DNA from: an uncultured Oscillibacter sp.
GTDB taxonomy: Bacteria > Bacillota > Clostridia > Oscillospirales > Oscillospiraceae
DNA length: 13,102 nt
Reading direction: 5' to 3'
Assembly (NCBI GenBank): GCA_910576845.1
Contig: CAJTJA010000064.1
Location: forward strand, 1 to 13,102
Translations under genes and position numbers: made by a program
Shown: positions 5,451-11,528 of the stretch, one piece after another
Numbering within the stretch: position 1 is the first letter of the stretch
Layout: each line of letters opens with the position of its first letter
The notes under the pieces: generated by a model
Told to the model about the DNA's origin: nothing
The model's input: only the letters and a program-made list of their open reading frames with translations
Database searches by the model: none

Positions 5451-6920
5451 ATGAAGAAAAATCGAATATTGGCCGTTGCGTTGGCGCTGGCCCTGGCTGT
5501 GGGTATCGCCCCGGCCTATGCCGCCGCCCCCAGGTTTTCAGACGTGACCACTGACCATTGGGCCTATTCTTATGTAGAAGAAGCGGCGGCGGATGGAGCG
5601 GTGAACGGCGTTGGCGGCGGGAAATTCAGCCCCGGCGGTGTGCTCACGGTGGCAGAATGGTCCTGCATTTTGGCCCGTGCTTTTTATGGGAACGAGGTCG
5701 AGACGAAGGCAAAGACAACGTGGTACAACCGGGAAGTGGAGGTTTTACAAGAGCACCATATCCTGGGCTTTGTGAATGACTTTCAGCTAAGCGCCCCCGC
5801 CTCTCGGGTGCAAATGGCGGAAACCGTGGCGAAGCTGTTGAAGGATAAGAACGTCACCGCCGATGCTTCCAAAGTAGCGGCGGCAAAGACCGAGATTGCC
5901 GACCTGGACAGCATCTACCCCATGAACCATGAGGCCGTGGCTACTTGTTGGGCGCTGGGCATTATCAACGGCGTAGGCGGGGGACGGTTCGACGGCAACG
6001 GCAATATGGAACGCGCCGCCGCCTCTGCTGTGTACTCCCGTGTCAAGAAGGTGCTGGGTGGAGCTTCCAGCGGCCCGGATAGTCCCGTTGAACCGACCGT
6101 GCCGCCCACGACGGGGAGCTTGGTGGGAACTATGTCGAGTGTGCCGCTGAAACTGGGCAAGGCTGACATTGCGACCCATGCCCCCATCACCGATTATTGG
6201 TCCCAACAGTCTGAGGAAATCCGCCGCATTTCAGACAAGGATTCCTTCAATGCGGCGTGTCAGACAATTAAAGATTCTGAGATGATTTTGACGCAGGGCG
6301 AACTAAATAGCCTGGGCCGCAACCTGTATTACCATTATGCTGTAGTGGCTCAAAAATCCGACGCAACGCAAAAAAATGTAAACGATGCTATGGGGGCGTC
6401 CCTTGGGCATGGTGGGATGTACGGAACACAGGGTAGCGGCTATCAGTTTTATACCATTAGACCTTTGCGCACCTCTACCACCTCTGCATCCCGCTTCGCC
6501 TCTGCCATTGCACAAATCAATGCCAATCCCAATATGCGTGATGTCGATAAGGCAAAAATTTGTGTCGATGCGGTCTGTGCCCAACTCTCGTACCAGATAA
6601 ACGGTGGTGCCAGCTGGGACAATGGTGGTACTGTTGGCGACTGTGAAAGCTACGAAATGATGCTTAACCAGTTGCTGTCAGCAGCAGGGCTTCCCAGCTT
6701 GGATATCGGCGGTAACGTTACTGGAGGAGCCCATGCTTGGGTTCAGGTGAAGCTGGATGGCCAGTGGTATATCATGGATGGCACTATTACAGAGAGTAAT
6801 CCCAGCGCGATTGTGTTCACCTTTGCTGAGCATGAGGCCAAGTATGGCTACAGCGGCATCAACGATGCGGATATGTATAAGGTCGCCCGCGCCCTAATTG
6901 ACACGGCTTACCCCGGCTGA
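5451..6920 (+). CDS. Secreted SLH-domain protein with transglutaminase-like domain
   Basis: A 489-residue exported protein. Residues 1-~25 are a signal peptide (MKKNR, then an Ala/Leu/Val core ending AYA-AAP). Three S-layer homology repeats follow: ~28-80 (RFSDVTTDHWAYSYVEEAAA...GVGGGKFSP), ~90-131 and ~149-202 (second GVGGGRF). SLH repeats bind pyruvylated cell-wall polymer and hold the protein on the envelope. After a Pro/Ser linker (~204-225) comes a domain with transglutaminase-like triad positions C398 (GDCESY), H428 (GAHAWVQV) and D443 (YIMDGT); the bacterial family includes proteases and crosslinkers, so the substrate is unknown. AGAAAGG sits 3 nt before the ATG. It is followed by a strong terminator. 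If element 1 ends at the tRNA-like site near 7181 this is cargo; otherwise it is host DNA. Confidence 0.88.
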   Translation: MKKNRILAVALALALAVGIAPAYAAAPRFSDVTTDHWAYSYVEEAAADGAVNGVGGGKFSPGGVLTVAEWSCILARAFYGNEVETKAKTTWYNREVEVLQEHHILGFVNDFQLSAPASRVQMAETVAKLLKDKNVTADASKVAAAKTEIADLDSIYPMNHEAVATCWALGIINGVGGGRFDGNGNMERAAASAVYSRVKKVLGGASSGPDSPVEPTVPPTTGSLVGTMSSVPLKLGKADIATHAPITDYWSQQSEEIRRISDKDSFNAACQTIKDSEMILTQGELNSLGRNLYYHYAVVAQKSDATQKNVNDAMGASLGHGGMYGTQGSGYQFYTIRPLRTSTTSASRFASAIAQINANPNMRDVDKAKICVDAVCAQLSYQINGGASWDNGGTVGDCESYEMMLNQLLSAAGLPSLDIGGNVTGGAHAWVQVKLDGQWYIMDGTITESNPSAIVFTFAEHEAKYGYSGINDADMYKVARALIDTAYPG

Positions 6921-6947
6921 AAATTGAAGTGTATGTTTCAAAAACAA

Positions 6948-6977
6948 GGCCCGCCCCGGATTTCTCCGGGGCGGGCC
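6948..6977. terminator. Terminator after the SLH gene
   Basis: GGCCCGCCCCGG (6948-6959) and CCGGGGCGGGCC (6966-6977) form a perfect 12-bp stem with a 6-nt loop. The U-rich tail is weak on the plus strand but good on the minus strand (TTGTTTTTG), so it probably works in both directions. Confidence 0.75.
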
Positions 6978-7019
6978 CTCTCGTGTCTTGCATGGTTTTG
7001 TGTATCGGTGCGGCCAAAG

Positions 7020-7042
7020 TTTTCCCTTATTTTTTCCCTTAT
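7020..7042. repeat. Direct repeats TTTTCCCTTAT, candidate integrase arm sites (element 1 end)
   Basis: TTTTCCCTTAT occurs at 7020-7030 and 7032-7042, 12 bp apart. Short direct repeats near an element end are typical arm-type sites bound by the N-terminal domain of tyrosine integrases. They lie about 140 bp left of the tRNA-like core and would belong to the right end of element 1. Confidence 0.45.
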
Positions 7043-7158
7043 GCGCTTGATTTTAGCTGTGATTGGTTGGGGTTAATTGGTACGTTAAGTGATGGGAAAT
7101 CGTGAAGATTGGTACTGTTTGGGACACTTTTGGAGTGGTTAAAGCGGGCCTATCATAA

Positions 7159-7219
7159 TTCAAATCTGGATAGCAGCTCCAAGAAACTCCTGAAATCGCT
7201 GGATTTCGGGAGTTTTTGT
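7159..7219 (+). other. tRNA-3'-end-derived attachment site with terminator
   Basis: TTCAAATC (7159-7166) followed by TGGATAGCAGCT-CCA (to 7181) reads like the T-loop, acceptor 3' strand and CCA of a tRNA. The matching 5' half is absent, so this is a duplicated fragment, not a tRNA gene. AACTCCTGAAATC (7185-7197) and GATTTCGGGAGTT (7202-7214) with following T's make a plus-strand intrinsic terminator, as usually follows a tRNA. Tyrosine integrases commonly use this tRNA-plus-terminator segment as att core. Confidence 0.55.
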
Positions 7220-7240
7220 TCTGTTTTGCTTGAAAATAAT

Positions 7241-7287
7241 GTGGGTCAAAAAGTAGGTCAGTTGGGGCGACCCACAACTTGACCCAC
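7241..7287. repeat. Four GTGGGTC-type arm sites, element 2 end
   Basis: GTGGGTCAA (7241-7249) and GTAGGTCAG (7253-7261) are followed by CGACCCAC (7268-7275) and TTGACCCAC (7279-7287), the last being the exact inverse of the first. These two direct and two inverted copies lie between the att core and the 3' end of the element-2 integrase, where arm-type integrase sites are expected. Confidence 0.55.
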
Positions 7288-7320
7288 ACGGCGAAATGTC
7301 GGGAAAGGTTTAGAGAGTAT

Positions 7321-7348
7321 CGGGCAGGAAGTTTGGCCTTCCTGCCCG
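7321..7348. terminator. Terminator-like stem after the element-2 integrase
   Basis: CGGGCAGGAAG and CTTCCTGCCCG form a perfect 11-bp stem around a short loop, about 27 bp beyond the integrase stop codon on the minus strand. The tail is not a clean U-run. Confidence 0.55.
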
Positions 7349-7374
7349 GTGCTTTGACTGCATTTCGGAGTGGG

Positions 7375-7545
7375 CTACATCATCTGGGTCATGAAGTTTC
7401 CCATGGTTTCTGCTGCTTGATCCTGCATCTGGCGGGTGGCGTGGGTGTAGGTGCGCAGGGTGAAGCCCGCGTCGTAGTGCCCCAGCATACTGGAAACCGT
7501 CTTGATATCCACGCCGTTCTGCAGCGCCAGGGTGGCGAAGGTGTG
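7375..7545 (-). pseudogene. int: C-terminal fragment of element-2 tyrosine integrase (catalytic tyrosine half)
   Basis: Fifty-six codons in frame, HTFATLALQNGVDIKTVSSML then GHYDAGFTLRTYTHATRQ, ending at TAG. This is the textbook end of a tyrosine integrase: HT of the HxxRH-T motif, the GH box and the nucleophile in TYTH. There is no start codon; in frame upstream is GGG preceded by a TAA stop (7549-7551). Joined to the 329 residues coded at 9056-10042 it gives 384 residues, a normal length for this family, so these are two halves of one gene separated by about 1.5 kb. Confidence 0.88.
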
Positions 7546-7705
7546 CCCTTATGGCATAATAGGGACAAATTGGAAAACCCTTGTGGCGCAAGGAGTTGAC
7601 TGGTTTGTCTTGATTCTTTTTCCAACAAATCTCCCGCAAAAAATAGGCATGGCAAGGGAAGCCAAAAAGTGAGGTGTAACGTAAAGGACAAAGGCAATGT
7701 ATATC

Positions 7706-7741
7706 CACCCAGCCGGGAACGTATAGCGTCCCGGCTGGGTG
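7706..7741 (+). terminator. Strong stem-loop with short U tract
   Basis: CACCCAGCCGGGA (7706-7718) and TCCCGGCTGGGTG (7729-7741) form a perfect 13-bp stem with a 10-nt loop, followed by CCTTTTACC. It reads as a plus-strand terminator, although no plus-strand gene precedes it in the insert. Confidence 0.6.
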
Positions 7742-7881
7742 CCTTTTACCAACAGGAAACAGACAATGAACCTCATCTTGCGGCCTTTGTCGGAAGCTGC
7801 ACAGGCAGACCGGCGCGGATCGGTCCAGGCACCTCATAAACCAGATTGGGCTGGAACCCCTTCAGAGCGGTAGCGAGGAAC

Positions 7882-7923
7882 GGCGCACTTCTATACCCTC
7901 CTGCCGGAGTGTATTCGTGCGCC
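7882..7923. other. oriT-like hairpin with AAGTGCGCC sequence
   Basis: GGCGCAC (7882-7888) and GTGCGCC (7917-7923) enclose ATAC-C-CTCC/GGAG-T-GTAT. The minus strand reads TATAGAAGTGCGCCG, which contains the AAGTGCGCC core similar to nick regions of RSF1010/pSK41-type plasmids (from memory). It may be a transfer origin from another mobilizable element carried in the insert. Inference from similarity to known nick regions and from the hairpin. Confidence 0.4.
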
Positions 7924-7994
7924 CTACGGGGCTGCTGTCCGGCTCGCTGACGGCTCACCGCTCCAGGCAGCTTGCATCGCTCCGCTCCGTCCAA

Positions 7995-8145
7995 GGGGCA
8001 CGCCCCTTGCGCCGCTCTGCGGCTGTCCCCCTGACGCTGTTGCATCGCTTTCTCCCTGCTGATCATGCGAAACATGGAGCCACGCCGTCAGGCGTGTTCG
8101 ACTGGACGCAAAGCGGTCAGTCTGGGGCTTGGGGGAACCCCAACA
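7995..8145. repeat. Array of small hairpins inside the insert
   Basis: In sequence: CAAGGGG/CCCCTTG, GCCGC/GCGGC, CACGCC/GGCGTG and a GGGG.../CCCC stem, all within 150 bp and with no supported reading frame. Such hairpin-rich, gene-free DNA resembles the stretch upstream of mobC at 12840-13060. Confidence 0.4.
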
Positions 8146-8150
8146 AGCTG

Positions 8151-8180
8151 CATCGGAATATCGAAAACGATATTCCGATG
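8151..8180. repeat. 13-bp perfect palindromic hairpin
   Basis: CATCGGAATATCG (8151-8163) and CGATATTCCGATG (8168-8180) flank an AAAA loop. It marks the right edge of the GC-rich, hairpin-rich part, just before the composition changes to AT-rich at the HNH gene. Confidence 0.6.
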
Positions 8181-8275
8181 CCCTGCTTGCCTACGCGAAT
8201 TTCTATTGAACGCAAGTACCATTATTTAGACGTTTATTTTCCTCTATGTGTTGTTACAAAATAGCCGCGTATTTC

Positions 8276-8303
8276 TTGACTTCATCTTCATTTGCAGTAT
8301 AAT
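8276..8303 (+). promoter_or_regulatory. Promoter of the HNH gene
   Basis: TTGACT (8276-8281), a 16-nt spacer and TATAAT (8298-8303), close to sigma-A consensus. AAAGGAG (8322-8328) stands before the ATG at 8338. The HNH gene therefore has its own complete expression signals. Confidence 0.75.
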
Positions 8304-8337
8304 AACATTATTCTACACGCTAAAGGAGAAAACTTTT

Positions 8338-8997
8338 ATGCTACTAGAGTATACAGATAAAACAAGTGGCGTGACAGATGAAGAACTATTGTCAGACCTT
8401 CAAGATACATCCAAAGAAATAGGAAAAAAATCTCTTACGATTGCGGAGTACAAAGAGTACGGACACTATAGTCCGACTACAGTTACAAATCATTTTGGAA
8501 CTTGGAACAATGCTTTGAATATGGCCGGATTACAAATTTCTAAGCAATTGTACTCAGATCAAGACTTATTTGACAATTTAGCTGAACTGTGGATTAAAAT
8601 AGGCCATCAACCGTCAAGATATGACCTATCTCGTTTTCAATCTCCCATTTCTTCTGCAACTTATGAACGCAGATTTGGAAAATGGTCGGCAGCGTTGAAG
8701 TCGTTTGTAGACTACTACAATTCTCAAGAGGGTCCTGAATTTTGTAAAATTGAAGAAAAACCTACCACCAACCATAAAACTACCAGAAATATCAACCTGC
8801 GTATGAGATTTAAAGTAATGTCAAGAGATAATTTCAAATGCTGTGTTTGTGGTGCATCGCCTGCAAAAGATCCTTCGGTTGAACTGCATATTGACCATAT
8901 TATTCCATGGGCCAAAGGTGGAGAAACTGTGTTTGAAAATTTGCAGACACTTTGCTCAAAATGCAACTATGGGAAAAGCGACCTATTAGATATATAA
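8338..8997 (+). CDS. HNH endonuclease with two homing-endonuclease-associated repeats
   Basis: A 219-residue DNA endonuclease. Two N-terminal repeats, ~16-65 (EELLSDLQDTSKEIGK...YKEYGHYSPTTVTNHFGTWNNALNMAGL) and ~76-122 (ending FGKWSAAL), match the HNH-associated DNA-recognition repeat seen in homing endonucleases. The C-terminal HNH/McrA-like nuclease (~153-217) has zinc cysteines CCVCG (C168/C171) and C206/C209, the metal and catalytic residues D186-H187 (HIDHIIPW), N201 and N210. Starting upstream at 8248 would put the promoter inside the gene, so the ATG at 8338 is used. It is clearly more AT-rich than its neighbours, opposite in strand to the integrase it interrupts, and has its own promoter, all signs of recent acquisition. 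It could drive homing of the insert, or be an unrelated defence or phage-type nuclease. Confidence 0.85.
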   Translation: MLLEYTDKTSGVTDEELLSDLQDTSKEIGKKSLTIAEYKEYGHYSPTTVTNHFGTWNNALNMAGLQISKQLYSDQDLFDNLAELWIKIGHQPSRYDLSRFQSPISSATYERRFGKWSAALKSFVDYYNSQEGPEFCKIEEKPTTNHKTTRNINLRMRFKVMSRDNFKCCVCGASPAKDPSVELHIDHIIPWAKGGETVFENLQTLCSKCNYGKSDLLDI

Positions 8998-9004
8998 AGC
9001 TGAA

Positions 9005-10042
9005 TTATGTTAGAGAGTGTGAATAAAAACTTTTTGTCTTGGGCTTGACATTTGGGTGTCTCAGATCGTGGAAGCGGATGTGCTCCAGTCCAGCGTCCTT
9101 GAGGATCTTCTCGTGGAGCTTTACCACGGAGTCGGGGTAGTACATTTCCCCGGTGGTACTGGAGGGGAACATATACGGGTTTTCCGGGTGCTTCTCGTGC
9201 TCCTGGATCAGCAGGTCTACCGCCTCCTGGGGGATGGATACCCTCCGCACCGAAGTTTCGGTCTTGGGCCGGGAGAGGGTGAGCTTCCCACCGGGGTTTT
9301 TGATGTACTGCTTGCTGACGGAGATGGTACGGTTTGGGATGTCCAGGTCATCCCAGAGGAGGGCCACCAGCTCACCCTTCCGTAGGCCGCTCACCAGTTC
9401 CAGGTAGAACATGGGGAGGACACCTCGGGCATCGGCGGCGTCCAGGTAGGACTTCAAATGTTCGGGCCGGAGGGTTTTCATCTCCACCTTCTGCACTTTC
9501 GGGGCGATGCAGTCATCGGTGGGATTTCTGGCGATGAGCCGCTCTTTTACCGCCCGTTCAAAGGCGCTGTGGAGCATCAGGTGGACGCTTCGGACAGTGG
9601 TGCTGCTCAGGCCGGGGTTGCCGTGGCCGCTCCGCTGGTTCACCCGTCCATGCTCCATCAGGTATTTGTAGAGCTTTTGGAGGTCGCGGGAGGTCAGCTT
9701 TTTCAGCTTGATTTTGCCGATGCGGGGGATGGTGTAGGTTTCGATCATCAGCTTGTAGCGGTCTGCCGTGGCTTGGCGGATATTGGGCAGGGTGTAGAGG
9801 TCGTACCAGGTACGCAGCCAGGTGGCCACGGTGTACTCGTCGGTGCGGGTGACGTCCACCTGCTGGGCCTGCTCCATCGCCGCCTTGAGTTTTTCCTTGG
9901 CCTCGGCCTGGGTGCGGCCCAGCACGTTTTTGATGATGCGCTTGCCGGTATCGGGGTCATACCCTGCGGTGTATCGGCCCTCCCAGCGGCCATCGGAACG
10001 CTTCCGCAGGTTCCCCTCGCCGTTAGCGCGGCGTTTTGTCAT
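9005..10042 (-). pseudogene. int: Tyrosine integrase of element 2, N-terminal and most of catalytic domain, truncated
   Basis: Residues 1-329 are a typical integrase: arm-binding domain (~8-60, NGEGNLRKRSDGRWEGRYTAGYDP), core-binding SAM-like domain (~70-180), catalytic domain with R221 (SGLRKGE), K260 (SRPKTE) and H325/R328 (RFHDLRH). Homology stops at H329, then 16 unrelated residues follow to a stop at 9005. The catalytic tyrosine lies 1.5 kb away at 7375-7545, so the protein as encoded should be inactive. The start has GGAGG upstream and sits 6 bp after the DUF6809-like stop, suggesting coupling. The rest of the frame looks intact, so the break may be recent or the insert may be removable. 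Confidence 0.88.
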
Positions 10043-10048
10043 TGATTA

Positions 10049-10342
10049 TCAACCTCCATTTCTGATGTCACCGTCATTATCATCCATGCATTCGGCCATC
10101 ATTCGGACACCCAGCCGAAAGCCAAGGATGAAATTCTCCATGGCGGTGATGCTGTCGATTTCCTGTTGTGATTCGATGAGTTTTGCCAGGATCGTTTGCC
10201 CAGCCTCGTCAAGCTGCTCCGTGAGCTGATTTTCGAAGCGGGTTACTCGGTCTGTCGCTCGCCTCAACTCCGAATGGGGCGCCATGTCCTGCGCGTTGGG
10301 TGTGATGTTGCCATAATAGAGATCTTCCAAGGTATTTCGCAT
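10049..10342 (-). CDS. DUF6809-like small acidic protein
   Basis: A 97-residue protein starting MRNTLEDLYYGNITPNAQ. It is helical and charged, with a long helix at ~25-60 (RATDRVTRFENQLTEQLDEAGQTILAKLIESQQ) and an FILGFRLGVRMMAECM segment near the end. I recognise the pattern of the uncharacterised DUF6809 family common in clostridial mobile elements; function unknown. The ATG at 10342 is preceded by AAAGGAGG and starts the conserved part, so the longer frame to 10519 is rejected. The stop overlaps the integrase ribosome site, so the two genes are probably co-expressed; a role in integrase control is conceivable but untested. Confidence 0.75.
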   Translation of the reverse strand: MRNTLEDLYYGNITPNAQDMAPHSELRRATDRVTRFENQLTEQLDEAGQTILAKLIESQQEIDSITAMENFILGFRLGVRMMAECMDDNDGDIRNGG

Positions 10343-10657
10343 CGTTTCTGCCTCCTTTGCAGCGACACACCATACCACAGGTCGGCGGGAATAGCCATGG
10401 CAAATGAGAAAGATTATCAGTTCAGACATATCTTTTTTCGTTTGCGGTGGCGGGCGTTCTCTTTGTAGACAGTGGTGCAATCCGCATCCCCACACAACGG
10501 CGCACAAAGGGGCCGACACCGCGTTTTACTTGCGGTAGGTGTACGGATGCTACTTGCTCTGTAGGCTGGGCACAAACCGCTTCACAGGGGCAGACATGAC
10601 CGAAACAGTTGGGGCCGCCCCTTGGGGAGCGGCCCCCGATGATTCGGCGTGGGGGCA
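10343..10657. other. Intergenic region, no gene supported
   Basis: About 315 bp between the DUF6809-like and stalk-peptidase genes. The only clear structure is a GC-rich stem at 10611-10637 (GGGGCCGC...GCGGCCCC), a probable end signal for the upstream leftward gene although its tail is not U-rich. A convincing promoter for the downstream genes was not found. Confidence 0.4.
10611..10637 (-). terminator. GC-rich stem after the stalk-peptidase gene
   Basis: GGGGCCGC-CCC and GGGG-A-GCGGCCCC pair with one bulge around a tiny loop, about 20 bp beyond the stop codon at 10658. There is no strong U tract. Confidence 0.5.
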
Positions 10658-11362
10658 CTATTGTGGGTAGCGTGTGTACAGCGTATACCCAGGCTGTTCC
10701 TCCAGCCACCACTTGAAGTACTGCCCTCCCCAACGAGCTTTGTTGTTCAGCCCGCTCTCGGTGACTTTGATGTACTCATCGGTTTTCTTCACCACCACAA
10801 CTACGTGGCCGCTGGTACTATTGTCGTAGTGGATCAGGTCACCGGGACGGATCTGCTCCCAGCTTGGGTCAGTGATCCGCTTCCAGGGCAGAGTGCCGAA
10901 CGCGGCATCGGAGCAGAGCATCGCCCAGCCCGCACAGTGGTCGCAGTTGCTGAATGGCCGGTTGAGCGGATCATTGGGGCGATAGAACGCGCCGTAAACT
11001 GTGCCCGTGGGGTAGGCTTGCTTCAGCTGCGCCAAGGCGGCCTGCACACTTTCTTCCGTGGGGGCGGATGGCGCGGCGGGGAGTTCCTCCTGGTAAGGCT
11101 GGGCGCTGTTGATGTAGACGCTGTTGGAGGCGGCATCATAGGTCACGCCGAAGTCTACCGCCCTGCCGATGTCCCGGAGCTTAACAAAATTATTCCCATG
11201 GATGCTGTACGCCTCAAACTCTACCTTCTGCCCATCCGCATAGATGGACTGGCTGCTGGGCCGGGCGGTGAGGTGGTCTGCCGCCTGGGCGGCGGGGCCG
11301 CTGAGGGTGAGACCGGCGAGGATGCCGAGCCCCATAAATACTGCTTCCCGTTTTCTGTTCAT
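10658..11362 (-). CDS. Secreted stalk-domain protein with CHAP/NlpC-like cysteine-peptidase domain
   Basis: A 234-residue exported protein. Residues 1-27 are a signal peptide ending AQA. Residues ~31-86 resemble the copper-amine-oxidase N-terminal 'stalk' domain (SQSIYADGQKVEFEAY...GNNFVKLRDIGRAVDFGVTYDAASNSVYI), frequent in clostridial envelope proteins. Residues ~105-234 look like a papain-fold amidase: C143 (DHCAGWAM; C140 is an alternative), H186 (STSGHVVVV) and a PGDLIHYD strand at 173-180. Such enzymes cut peptidoglycan peptides or amide bonds, so this could loosen the wall for DNA transfer or act as cargo. AGGGAG precedes the ATG at 11362; the longer frame to 11836 overlaps mobA and is rejected. 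A weak promoter lies upstream at 11406-11434. Confidence 0.8.
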   Translation of the reverse strand: MNRKREAVFMGLGILAGLTLSGPAAQAADHLTARPSSQSIYADGQKVEFEAYSIHGNNFVKLRDIGRAVDFGVTYDAASNSVYINSAQPYQEELPAAPSAPTEESVQAALAQLKQAYPTGTVYGAFYRPNDPLNRPFSNCDHCAGWAMLCSDAAFGTLPWKRITDPSWEQIRPGDLIHYDNSTSGHVVVVVKKTDEYIKVTESGLNNKARWGGQYFKWWLEEQPGYTLYTRYPQ

Positions 11363-11405
11363 GGTGATTCTCCCTTCAGATTTTTGTGTGCTACTGGCAA
11401 GCAAC

Positions 11406-11434
11406 ACAATACCGAAGTGCTGGGGGGAAGTCCA
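11406..11434 (-). promoter_or_regulatory. Possible promoter of the stalk-peptidase gene
   Basis: Minus-strand TGGACT (11429-11434), 17-nt spacer, TATTGT (11406-11411). It lies in the 166-bp gap after mobA and would allow expression independent of the mob genes. Weak match. Confidence 0.35.
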
Positions 11435-11528
11435 GATTGCAGCATGGAGAAAGACAGGGTCACAAATGAAGCAGATTGCACAGCAAAGGATTCCTCTATT
11501 GTTTTCTGCGGCGCAGATTTTACGGGGG

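Larger units (their letters stand above)
7546..9055. mobile_element. About 1.5-kb insertion splitting the integrase, carrying an HNH gene
   Basis: The DNA between the two integrase halves. The left part (7546-7705) is gene-free, the middle (7706-8180) is GC-rich and full of hairpins, and the right part (8240-9000) is AT-rich and holds an HNH endonuclease on the strand opposite to the integrase. The borders are ambiguous by a few bases because GTG (the shared His codon) is present on both sides (7543-7545 and 9056-9058). I saw no clear terminal inverted repeats, transposase, reverse transcriptase or group II domain V. It may be an intron-like or homing element, an unrecognised insertion, or a patch left by recombination with another mobile element. 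Confidence 0.7.

Noticed and set aside
7100..7181. Complete tRNA gene ending in CCA
   Set aside because: No 5' acceptor strand matching TAGCAGC, no D-arm or anticodon arm is present upstream; only the 3' end resembles a tRNA.
7541..7600. Group II intron 5' end (GTGTG-CCC with a stem) reading plus-strand from the integrase break
   Set aside because: The GTGTG is simply the reverse complement of the His-Thr codons, there is no reverse transcriptase, and no domain V-like hairpin precedes the other border near 9055.
7549..7776. 75-codon minus-strand frame in line with the integrase tail, ending just before it
   Set aside because: It ends in TAA directly before the HTFATL segment, has no recognisable integrase sequence and runs through the 13-bp hairpin; it looks like chance.
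7773..8075. 100-residue minus-strand frame in the insert
   Set aside because: Low-complexity Arg/Ala/Gly composition across several hairpins, no ribosome-binding site, no recognisable domain.
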